A stretch of 23,326 nt of DNA from a virus: the IMG/VR virus record IMGVR_UViG_3300028822_000279, positions 1 to 23,326 of that record; one strand, written 5' to 3'. Shown in pieces: positions 15,382-21,434 of the stretch. The position numbers were made by a program, and so were the translations under genes. The number at the start of each line of letters is the position of its first letter. Position 1 is the first letter of the stretch. The notes beneath the pieces are model-generated. The model did not search any database. It saw only the letters and a program-made list of their open reading frames with translations, and was not told the DNA's origin.

Positions 15382-16231
15382 GAAAATCATCTTGGCGGCC
15401 ATGATCATCCTATTGGGTACCTGGTTCGTCTTTCCCGCGTACTTTACGCTCCAGACATCGTTCATGACCAAGTTTGCCCTCGTCAACCCTGTCACAGCAT
15501 GGCGACACAGCTCGCTGGGCAACTGGAAGATGATGCCCTGGGGCTTGCTACTGGGCTGGCTGAGAAATAGCTTGATCGTTTGTTGTTCGCTCTCTATACT
15601 CACGTTGCTCGTTTGCGTCGCGGCAGGCTATGGATTCGCGAAGTTCGACTTCCCCATGAAGGACCCGCTGTTCTGGTTGTTCCTCGTAGCGATGATAGTC
15701 CCGGGGACTCTGCTGTTCCTGCCCAGATATCTGATCACGAGAGATATGAAGATTCTCAATACGCATGTGGCGATGATCCTGCCGCTGATACTTAGTCCCT
15801 CAATGGTGTTCCTCTCGCGTCAATACTTGCTGTCGATTAGCAACGAGCTACTGGATGCCGGGCGGGTCGACGGTGCGTCGGAAGTCCAGATCTTCCGGTA
15901 CATCGTACTTCCGTTGGTGAAGCCATTGATTGTCCTCGCGGTGCTCGGAGGCTTTAGCGCTGGCTGGGGGGACTTCATGTGGCAGTACATCGTGGCCAGG
16001 AATCGAGACATCCAAACGATGACTGTGGGGCTGGGACTCTTCATGATGGGCTCAGCGGGCCCGACGGGATCGAGCCTGTCGCCAGAGTTTACAGCCTTGA
16101 TTCGGCAGGGAATATCCCTGGAGGGTATGCAGGCGGTCGCAGCAATACTTCAGTCTGCGCCCATGTTAGCACTCTTCGCTTTCGGTCAGAAATACTTTCT
16201 ACAAGGCATCAAATTGGGAGCCCCGGAATGA
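15374..16231 (+). CDS. ABC transporter permease, MalG/UgpE type
   Basis: A 285-residue partner permease with about six hydrophobic segments. Seen: N-terminal membrane helix, LGNWKMMPWGLLLGWLRNSL (the MalG-type N-(x)-W-R-N-S segment), an FPMKDPLFWLFLVAMIVPG region, and the EAA loop ELLDAGRVDGASEVQIFRYI followed by LPLVKP. It starts with TTG at 15374, with GGAG five nucleotides upstream, inside the end of the first permease gene. The last helices and GIKLGAPE end match carbohydrate uptake family members. Only 1 nt separates its stop from the following methyltransferase gene, so the transporter is fused seamlessly into the viral gene run. Confidence 0.93.
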   Translation: MGKKIILAAMIILLGTWFVFPAYFTLQTSFMTKFALVNPVTAWRHSSLGNWKMMPWGLLLGWLRNSLIVCCSLSILTLLVCVAAGYGFAKFDFPMKDPLFWLFLVAMIVPGTLLFLPRYLITRDMKILNTHVAMILPLILSPSMVFLSRQYLLSISNELLDAGRVDGASEVQIFRYIVLPLVKPLIVLAVLGGFSAGWGDFMWQYIVARNRDIQTMTVGLGLFMMGSAGPTGSSLSPEFTALIRQGISLEGMQAVAAILQSAPMLALFAFGQKYFLQGIKLGAPE

Positions 16232-16232
16232 G

Positions 16233-16847
16233 ATGCGATTAGACGAAGTCAGGCGTGAAATGCAGAAGGTGGAGGTACAAATTCAGGGTGGCCCTAAGCC
16301 CGGCGCGCCCGATCAGATAAGCATTTTTTACGACATCGTAAAGCACCTCGATCCTAACGGACTTATCGTTGAAATAGGGACTTACAAGGGTGGTTCTGCG
16401 CTAATGTTCTCTCTCATGAATCCCCAGGTGCGCATCCTAACGATTGATGCTGTTGAAGAGGCAACTGACTATTGGGATCCTCTGACCTATCCCCCTGGTC
16501 ATAATATCCGCGAGGGACGGCTTCTTCCAAGCGGGATCTTGCCAGAGAATCTTTGTAGGGGCAAGATTTTCCAGGTCATTGGGTTCTCAAAGGACATAGC
16601 ACAGACTTTCAACTGGAGAATTGATTTTTTATTCATTGATGGCCATTGGAAGTACGAGCCCACCAAGATAGATTTTGAAAGCTGGGCTCCGTTTGTGAAG
16701 CCGGGTGGCTGGATCATCGGGCATCATTATTGTGGAGAGGCCTATGAACACGAAGCAAAGCGAGCGATTGATGAATGGATAGCAGAGCAGAGTGAATTTT
16801 ATTGGGTTGGCGAAATGGAACTGATGGCCGTGATACGAAGAAGGTAG
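16233..16847 (+). CDS. SAM-dependent methyltransferase, Methyltransf_24-like
   Basis: A 204-residue protein. Seen: LIVEIGTYKGGSALMF (about residues 44-59, motif I), RILTIDAVEE (acidic strand end), FLFIDGHWKYEPTKIDFESW and PFVKPGGWIIGHHYCG. The last three match the FIDG-H-x-Y ... D-x-x-x-W ... PGG-x-I-x-x-H-D pattern of Methyltransf_24 and CmcI-like enzymes, which often act on sugars and O-antigen parts. The start at 16233 follows the permease stop by 1 nt. It closes the transporter and glycan part of the block. The methylated substrate is not known; a sugar residue is the best guess from context. Confidence 0.82.
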   Translation: MRLDEVRREMQKVEVQIQGGPKPGAPDQISIFYDIVKHLDPNGLIVEIGTYKGGSALMFSLMNPQVRILTIDAVEEATDYWDPLTYPPGHNIREGRLLPSGILPENLCRGKIFQVIGFSKDIAQTFNWRIDFLFIDGHWKYEPTKIDFESWAPFVKPGGWIIGHHYCGEAYEHEAKRAIDEWIAEQSEFYWVGEMELMAVIRRR

Positions 16848-16860
16848 AAAGGTGAGAAAG

Positions 16861-17097
16861 ATGGCCCGCCTCGCGGAGAGGATTCAGGCGTTCTTCCGGG
16901 ATAACGAGGTCTATGAACGCAACTTTGAGGTTGGTGGATTCTTCGGCGGCCTCCAGATTTACTCATATCAACTTGCTCTAGGGCTAAGTATCAGTCGGCT
17001 GCGTTGTAATGGCACTCGTCTTCTCCGTGGCTATCTTGGTCCCTTCAAGTTGTGGGTCAACACAAGGAAAAAAGATGTCAATGACACAGCCGAGTAG
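16861..17097 (+). CDS. small protein of unknown function
   Basis: A 78-residue protein. ATG 16861 has GGTGAG about 4-9 nt upstream; a GTG at 16852 in the same frame is a possible earlier start (81 residues). Seen: an amphipathic start, an aromatic and Gly-rich part (FEVGGFFGG), then a hydrophobic stretch LQIYSYQLALGLSIS, and a basic tail with KLWVNTRKK. It could be membrane-associated. I recognise no family. It overlaps the next gene by 23 nt. Confidence 0.5.
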   Translation: MARLAERIQAFFRDNEVYERNFEVGGFFGGLQIYSYQLALGLSISRLRCNGTRLLRGYLGPFKLWVNTRKKDVNDTAE

Positions 17098-17263
17098 CGG
17101 CAGCACTCTGTCGCAAGAACTTATCCGCTATATCGAGGTCAACCGGGCGGAGATCGACCGATTCCGCTATGGTGCTTATAGCATAAGAATTGTCAACAGG
17201 CATCTGCATAGCTGGACGTGGGAGCGAGAGGAGAGGAGGGGGAAGGAAATTGACTATCTTTGA
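17075..17263 (+). CDS. small protein of unknown function
   Basis: A 62-residue protein. AAGGA lies 6 nt upstream of ATG 17075; a second ATG at 17081 is also possible. Seen: a Ser/Thr-rich start, a helical middle (SQELIRYIEVNRAEID) and a strongly charged end with Trp (SWTWEREERRGKEID). No family is recognised. It is the last gene of the accessory block; a promoter begins 6 nt after its stop. Confidence 0.5.
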   Translation: MSMTQPSSGSTLSQELIRYIEVNRAEIDRFRYGAYSIRIVNRHLHSWTWEREERRGKEIDYL

Positions 17264-17268
17264 GGGGG

Positions 17269-17297
17269 TTGACAAGCAGTTAGTTTTGTGGTAAAGT
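17269..17297 (+). promoter_or_regulatory. near-consensus sigma70 promoter
   Basis: TTGACA (17269-17274), a 17-nt spacer, then TAAAGT (17292-17297). The expected transcription start is near 17304. With the terminator at 17444-17480 it delimits a short transcript of about 175 nt. Confidence 0.75.
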
Positions 17298-17315
17298 TCG
17301 TGTAGTGCAGGGAAG

Positions 17316-17438
17316 TTGCCTCGAGAGGGACAGGAAGCCCTTTATTCCGGCGGAATATCCATCGATGAGGCGGTAGAACTCTGCCGGCTACGCAAGTTCC
17401 CTGAGAAGATCCTGACCTGCGCAGCCCTGGCCGTGTAG
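17316..17438 (+). CDS. possible 40-residue mini-protein inside the short transcript
   Basis: TTG at 17316 opens a 40-codon frame to TAG at 17436-17438, six bases before the terminator stem begins. The product has a plausible protein look: a helix-forming middle (SIDEAVELCRLRKF) and a hydrophobic end (ILTCAALAV). AGGGA lies only 2 nt before the TTG, which is too close for efficient initiation, and the start codon lies within the long stem of the transcript. The close fit of stop codon and terminator favours coding, the poor start favours RNA. Confidence 0.35.
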   Translation: MPREGQEALYSGGISIDEAVELCRLRKFPEKILTCAALAV

Positions 17439-17443
17439 ACTCG

Positions 17444-17480
17444 GAGGGGGTGAGCAAATGCTCGCCCCCTCTTTCTTTTT
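17444..17480 (+). terminator. strong intrinsic terminator
   Basis: GAGGGGGTGAG (17444-17454) pairs with CTCGCCCCCTC (17461-17471) in an 11-bp GC-rich stem with a single G-T pair and a 6-nt loop, followed by TTTCTTTTT. It would stop the short transcript and could also end read-through from the accessory block, although the protease gene 28 nt later then needs read-through or another promoter. Confidence 0.9.
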
Positions 17481-17507
17481 ATCTACCAGGGGGAGAGAAG
17501 GAGAAAT

Positions 17508-19304
17508 ATGCCGAAGGCGGTTGATCAATGTGTAAAAAGGCGACTAGCTAACCCCGCTTTCAAGGCCCCGAAAGGCTCGGACAAGACCCGGAAAGAGTTC
17601 GCCTGGGCCCTCTGTCAGACGCTCTACAAGGAAGGCAAGTTAGACGGTATGAGCGTGGAGATAGAGGGCCAGGAGTATTGGTCGTTGGACGGCATCGAGT
17701 GGTTTGCGAGAGACGAAGGGAACGTGACTGGCTTCAACTTAGAGCCTGTGACCGATGCCGACATGGAGAAGTTGAATCGCCTCCTGGGGGCACAGACAGA
17801 CAAGACTGAGATCCTCAAGTTCTCCAACGCTTTCTTGGCCCGGGAGGAGCTGAACAAGAACAAGGATAGGTTGAGCAGGAAGAACCTGGAGGACATCGCT
17901 AAAACATTGCCTCTCAGGGCTATTGATTTCGAGCATCGGGAGCAGGAGATCGTAGGGTTGTTCATTGATGCCGAGGTGAAAGGAAATGGCGCCGGCGATG
18001 GCGTCTCAACCGACGGGATTGTCTATGCCCGCCGTCGTCCTGATGTGGCGATGGGCTTGATGAAGGGAGAATTGGGCCTCTCTATCGAGGCCGATGCTGA
18101 CAGTGCTCTCTGCTCGATGTGCAAGCAGGTCTTCAAGTCGAGCGCAGATTATTGCTCTCATCTGGAGACCAGGCTTCAGGGCTCGGGTGCTGAACGCAGT
18201 TTTCCTGGCTCGATGGTGGCTCTTGGCGGGGCTGTTACCAAGAGCCCTGCTGGCACAGCCACGGATGTGCCGACGGAATCCATCGTGATGATAGCCAGCC
18301 AGATCTATGTGGAAGGAGGTGAGAACCCATTGGGAGGCAAGGCACCGCCCAAGAGTTACGAGCGCATCAAAGATCTAGTGCAGGACGCACTCAACAAGGA
18401 GTATAGGCCTCCTGCCCGAGCTGAAGGACCGGTGGAGAGTCCGTGGGTGCGCTTCACTTTCTCGGACTTCGTGATCATCAGAAGCGGGGGCAAACTCTTC
18501 AAGGTTCCTTACAAGATCAAGAAGAATGATGTGGAACTTGGAGAGTGGCAGGAGGTCGAGGAGACCTTTGTAGAGGCTATGCGGAAGGCAGGTGAAGCGC
18601 TGGATGAAGTAGTCGTTGACCTCTGGAGCAAGGCTGACGAAGAGATATTCTTCGCTGACCCGGATGGAGCCTTGGAAGGGAAGGCTCTCACCTACAAAGA
18701 GCGCCAGGCGTTGAAAGATAGTGATTTTGCCCTCATCCAAAAACGCAATAGCAAGAGGATACGCCGGTTCCCCATTCATGATTGTCCTCGAGCCGCTAAT
18801 GCGTTGCAACGACTGCCCCAAGCCAAGAACCTCTCCTCGGAGGAGAAGGCGAAGATCAAACGCAAGGCCCAAGCGAAGTTGAACAGCCCAGCGTGCAAGT
18901 CTAAGACGAAAGGAGGTGACAGGATGGAAGAGTTGGAGAAAGTCCAAGCCGAGTTGGCCGAAAAGGTCAGGGCCCTGGAAGCCCTAGAGGGCGAGAAGGG
19001 GGACCTTGTGACCAAACTCGCGGCTGCGGAGAAGGAGCGTGACGACTTCAAGGCTGACCTGGAGAAAGAGAAGACGGCCCACAAGCGTGAGCTCGAGCTC
19101 TTGGCTTACCTCAAGCCAGAGCGTATCGAGGAGCAGCGTGAGGCCATCGAAGGCATGAACGACGAAGCCTTCACCCTCTTCCTAGAGAGCCTGAAGGGGA
19201 CCGAGGAGCATAAGGCGGGCATCCTCGGTCATGTCCCGCCCGGAAGCGAAGATCCGTCCCCCGACCCAAGCAAAGAGAAAGCCGCTTGGGTTACTCCAGA
19301 GTAG
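17508..19304 (+). CDS. prohead protease and scaffold polyprotein with a zinc insert
   Basis: A 598-residue protein. Seen in order: a small helical N-terminal part (1-47); a protease-like region with candidate catalytic H143 (DFEHREQEIVGLF) and S192 (LGLSIEADA); a zinc-knuckle insert with C202, C205, C216 and H218, as in several phage head proteases; a middle domain (275-380) with WVRFTFSDFVI; a DUF6582-like part (about 398-458) with DSDFALI, RRFPIHD and LSSEEKAKIK; and a C-terminal coiled coil (473-540) typical of scaffolds. The protein would guide capsid assembly and then cut the scaffold out. AAGGAG lies 4 nt before the ATG. Two internal ribosome-binding sites suggest shorter nested products. 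It is followed by decoration and capsid genes as expected. Confidence 0.78.
   Translation: MPKAVDQCVKRRLANPAFKAPKGSDKTRKEFAWALCQTLYKEGKLDGMSVEIEGQEYWSLDGIEWFARDEGNVTGFNLEPVTDADMEKLNRLLGAQTDKTEILKFSNAFLAREELNKNKDRLSRKNLEDIAKTLPLRAIDFEHREQEIVGLFIDAEVKGNGAGDGVSTDGIVYARRRPDVAMGLMKGELGLSIEADADSALCSMCKQVFKSSADYCSHLETRLQGSGAERSFPGSMVALGGAVTKSPAGTATDVPTESIVMIASQIYVEGGENPLGGKAPPKSYERIKDLVQDALNKEYRPPARAEGPVESPWVRFTFSDFVIIRSGGKLFKVPYKIKKNDVELGEWQEVEETFVEAMRKAGEALDEVVVDLWSKADEEIFFADPDGALEGKALTYKERQALKDSDFALIQKRNSKRIRRFPIHDCPRAANALQRLPQAKNLSSEEKAKIKRKAQAKLNSPACKSKTKGGDRMEELEKVQAELAEKVRALEALEGEKGDLVTKLAAAEKERDDFKADLEKEKTAHKRELELLAYLKPERIEEQREAIEGMNDEAFTLFLESLKGTEEHKAGILGHVPPGSEDPSPDPSKEKAAWVTPE
18313..18332 (+). 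promoter_or_regulatory. internal ribosome-binding site and TTG start within the protease gene
   Basis: AAGGAGGTGA (18313-18322), a perfect Shine-Dalgarno core, lies 7 nt before an in-frame TTG (18330-18332, residue 275). This spacing is ideal. It would start a product beginning with (M)GGKAPPKSYERIK and lacking the protease part, but holding the middle domain and scaffold. Confidence 0.5.
18924..19304 (+). CDS. nested scaffold protein started inside the protease gene
   Basis: AAAGGAGGTGA (18909-18919) lies 4 nt before ATG 18924, in frame with the longer gene (residue 473). The 126-residue product begins MEELEKVQAELAEKV and is mostly a charged coiled coil, with a short acidic and proline-rich tail. 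This is the classic arrangement of a scaffold gene nested in the 3' part of the protease gene, as Nu3 within gene C of phage lambda. It would supply free scaffold in excess of the protease fusion. The ribosome-binding site is among the best in the window, which makes chance unlikely. Confidence 0.68.
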   Translation: MEELEKVQAELAEKVRALEALEGEKGDLVTKLAAAEKERDDFKADLEKEKTAHKRELELLAYLKPERIEEQREAIEGMNDEAFTLFLESLKGTEEHKAGILGHVPPGSEDPSPDPSKEKAAWVTPE

Positions 19305-19322
19305 CCTGTCGGGGGCAACTAC

Positions 19323-19339
19323 GGGCTATTGATTAGCCC
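19323..19339 (+). other. hairpin before the decoration protein gene
   Basis: GGGCTA (19323-19328) pairs with TAGCCC (19334-19339) over a 5-nt loop, ending just before AAGGAGGAGGTGA. There is no T-tract. It could protect the 5' end of a processed late mRNA or keep the ribosome-binding site open. GGCTA can alternatively pair with TAGCC at the protease stop codon. Confidence 0.45.
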
Positions 19340-19359
19340 ATAAGGAGGAGGTGACATAG

Positions 19360-19809
19360 ATGGCGTACTTTCAATTACTAACGCCTAGAGAGTCCATCAT
19401 CTTCGGGAAGAAGTTGACGGCGGGCGAGGCCGACATCCAGCCGGGCTTTCTGGTCAAGCTGGACGACGGTGGCGAGACGGTGACCTTGTGCGATAAGGGG
19501 GATACACCTTTCGGCTTTGCCTTCGGTGCCCGCGCGATCAAGTACGCACCCACCACGCCGGTATTCGATCTTGGCGAGGTCCTCTCGGTCGTTCAGGGCT
19601 CTGGCCTTGCGCTCATCAGCAGCGACTTCTTCACCAGTGGGTCGGGCTTTGCTGACGAAGACGACGCGCTCTACACGGCGAATGATGGCAAGCTGGGGAT
19701 TGTTGACGGGGGTGCCACGAAGGTCGCTAGGATGATCCGCACCAAGAGTCGGACATTAGTGAGTGGGACGGAGAATGTAGCGCTCATTCGCTTCAACATA
19801 CAGCCATAG
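19360..19809 (+). CDS. probable capsid decoration (stabilising) protein
   Basis: A 149-residue protein between the protease/scaffold and the major capsid gene, the usual place for a head decoration protein that binds the outside of the mature shell. Seen: a beta-rich sequence with glycine turns and alternating hydrophobic residues (ADIQPGFLVKLDD, GEVLSVVQGSGLALISSD, GKLGIVDGG), without cysteines in a metal pattern and without coiled coil. This suits a small beta-barrel cap, though I cannot name the subfamily. The ribosome-binding site AAGGAGGAGGTGA is excellent, as expected for a high-copy virion protein. Confidence 0.6.
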   Translation: MAYFQLLTPRESIIFGKKLTAGEADIQPGFLVKLDDGGETVTLCDKGDTPFGFAFGARAIKYAPTTPVFDLGEVLSVVQGSGLALISSDFFTSGSGFADEDDALYTANDGKLGIVDGGATKVARMIRTKSRTLVSGTENVALIRFNIQP

Positions 19810-19827
19810 CACTAATCGATGGCTGTA
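19799..19827 (+). other. 9-bp inverted repeat hairpin between decoration and capsid genes
   Basis: TACAGCCAT (19799-19807) pairs perfectly with ATGGCTGTA (19819-19827) around an 11-nt loop. It overlaps the decoration stop codon and lies just before the capsid ribosome-binding site. There is no T-tract, so it may serve mRNA stability or processing rather than termination. Confidence 0.55.
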
Positions 19828-19855
19828 CCATATACGAGAGGAGGTGAACTAGGAT

Positions 19856-20791
19856 ATGTCTGAGGAAAAGGCATTCGTTTTCGGGAACCTCAAGATTGAC
19901 CCTGTCAGCGGTAACCCTGTTGTGGGCTCTTCGGAGTTGGAGCAGGTGGCTGCCCTGATGGCGGAGGTCGGCCAGGATCCCAGCCGGGAACTGCACCAGC
20001 TGGTGGGGCAGGGCATTCGTGCCCCTATCCGCCAGATGGCTGCATATCGAGAGTGGGCGGGTATGTTCTTCGAGCCCTGGCAGTTAGGGTTCACCGACGA
20101 CAACAAGATCCCCCTTGACGACTATATTGCCGTGGCTTGGGAGACGCACCCGGATGGCCAGGTCTTGCTCGTGCGCCCTGGTCTCAAGTGGACTCGCCCC
20201 GACTTCACCATGATCGATACGGCCATGGAACTCCCCTGGGATGTTCTAAGGGCTGCGGGCTGGCCTATCCTGCAACGCAAGATGCAGGAGTGTGCCGAGG
20301 AACTCGCTCGCAAGCGAGACTCCATGGGGCAGACCGTTCTGGATACTGCTATGCTGGCGGGCCACAAGAGCAGCGTGTCCGACAACATCACCAAGACTAA
20401 GATCGACGCCATCTTCAAGGGCGCGGCGCAGATCGGTTACCCGATCCGTCGGGTGGCCATCAACTCTGGCACGGTCCTCGCCATGAGGAGCTGGACTGGC
20501 TCCAGTTTCGGTATGGAGGCGCTGACAGACGAGATGATCCGGGCCTTGGTCACCAGAGGGTACATCGGGGAGTACGGCGGAGCTGACTGGTATGCACATC
20601 ACAGCGTGCCTGCTGACTATGTTTATCTCGGTGGAGCACCTGCCGACATCGGTTACCACCAGATGAAGGGGGGAACTCGCGCCGTTAGCGACATAGACAT
20701 CATCAACAAGACCGACATCCACACGCTGGATGAGTACCATGCCTACTATGTCGGCAACGCGTACAACCTGTGGCGGTTAGAAATCACGTAG
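19856..20791 (+). CDS. major capsid protein (HK97 fold)
   Basis: A 311-residue protein, a usual size for HK97-type capsid proteins, which form the icosahedral shell. Seen: an N-terminal helical part with ELHQLVGQGIRAPIRQ, a central run containing AAQIGYPIRRVAINSGTVLAMRSW, typical of the P-domain spine helix and beta-sheet, and a late ADWYAHHSVPADYVYLGG segment like the A-domain of capsid proteins. No membrane or enzyme motif is present. AGGAGGTGA precedes the ATG. Order after protease and decoration genes supports the call. I identify it by context and general pattern, not by a diagnostic motif. Confidence 0.82.
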   Translation: MSEEKAFVFGNLKIDPVSGNPVVGSSELEQVAALMAEVGQDPSRELHQLVGQGIRAPIRQMAAYREWAGMFFEPWQLGFTDDNKIPLDDYIAVAWETHPDGQVLLVRPGLKWTRPDFTMIDTAMELPWDVLRAAGWPILQRKMQECAEELARKRDSMGQTVLDTAMLAGHKSSVSDNITKTKIDAIFKGAAQIGYPIRRVAINSGTVLAMRSWTGSSFGMEALTDEMIRALVTRGYIGEYGGADWYAHHSVPADYVYLGGAPADIGYHQMKGGTRAVSDIDIINKTDIHTLDEYHAYYVGNAYNLWRLEIT

Positions 20792-20814
20792 ATCTAGGAG
20801 TGAAGGAGGAAAAG

Positions 20815-21405
20815 GTGGCAAGGGGAATGAGTGCGCTCAAGAAGGCCGAACTCTTGGCTCTCGCGAAAGCGCAGGAAGCCGAGATTAGGTCGCTGAAGGC
20901 TCAGGTGGAGGGAGGCGAGGGAGTCTGGATCGTCGAGAGCAATTGGGATGGTGCTCAGAACTTCCCTGATACCTCCGATCCAGAGAAGCCTGATCTCGTC
21001 ATACCGCCCTTCCAGAAAGTGGTGATCGATGAGAAGTGGCTCAACCATCCTGGTTTAAGGCGCGCTATGGCGGCGGGTCGAGTGAAGGGACCGTTCAAAG
21101 AGAAAGAGCTCCCTGCACCTCAGATTCCTGTAGAGGTGCCCGCAGATCTGCGGCTCACCATGCCTCTACATGAGGCGACGGTGGAACAAATCCTCACTCG
21201 GCCCGTCAAGGAGATGTTGCCATACATCAACGTCGCGCCGCGGGGGCTTCGTGGGACAACCGATGTCCACTACCTGAAGGAGACGATGCTCCCCATCTTG
21301 CGGAACGCTCTCTACCGTGTCGACCAGGGTGAAGGGCGCCCTGGACAGCGGGGCGACTTGATGCGGGCACTCAAAAGGAGGATCAAGGAGATCCAGGCTC
21401 TCTAA
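20815..21405 (+). CDS. phage structural protein after the capsid gene, unknown role
   Basis: A 196-residue protein if started at GTG 20815, where AAGGAGG lies 5 nt upstream; a longer frame from 20770 would overlap the capsid gene, and ATG 20827 is an alternative. Seen: an N-terminal helical heptad-like stretch (SALKKAELLALAKAQEAEIRS), then VIPPFQKVVIDEKWLNHPGLRRAM and a basic C-terminus (RALKRRIKEIQ). No family is recognised. Its place between capsid and connector genes suggests a head or vertex protein, such as a minor capsid or fibre-base component. Confidence 0.6.
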   Translation: MARGMSALKKAELLALAKAQEAEIRSLKAQVEGGEGVWIVESNWDGAQNFPDTSDPEKPDLVIPPFQKVVIDEKWLNHPGLRRAMAAGRVKGPFKEKELPAPQIPVEVPADLRLTMPLHEATVEQILTRPVKEMLPYINVAPRGLRGTTDVHYLKETMLPILRNALYRVDQGEGRPGQRGDLMRALKRRIKEIQAL

Positions 21406-21434
21406 CCGAACCGAGGAGAGACGGTGACCTAAAT

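Larger units (their letters stand above)
17304..17480 (+). ncRNA. short independent transcript with a long closing stem (small RNA or mini-mRNA)
   Basis: Between a good promoter and a good terminator lies a transcript of about 175 nt. CAGGGAAGTTGC (17308-17319) pairs with GCAAGTTCCCTG (17392-17403) over 12 positions with a single G-G mismatch. Inside it, CCGGCGGA (17347-17354) pairs with TCTGCCGG (17380-17387) with one wobble. The size and long end stem recall 6S-like RNAs, but I do not see enough to name it so. The same stretch also encodes a 40-codon frame (17316-17438), so this may be a mini-gene with a folded mRNA. Seen: promoter, stems, terminator. Inferred: RNA function. Confidence 0.55.

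Noticed and set aside
13091-16231. Importer genes as assembly chimera or host contamination
   Set aside because: Spacing is 40 nt on the left and 1 nt on the right with no promoter, terminator or strand change. This argues against, but does not exclude, a chimera; read mapping would settle it.
17304-17480. Naming the short transcript 6S RNA
   Set aside because: Only size and closing stem agree; I cannot see a clear open promoter-like bubble, and a 40-codon frame occupies the same bases.
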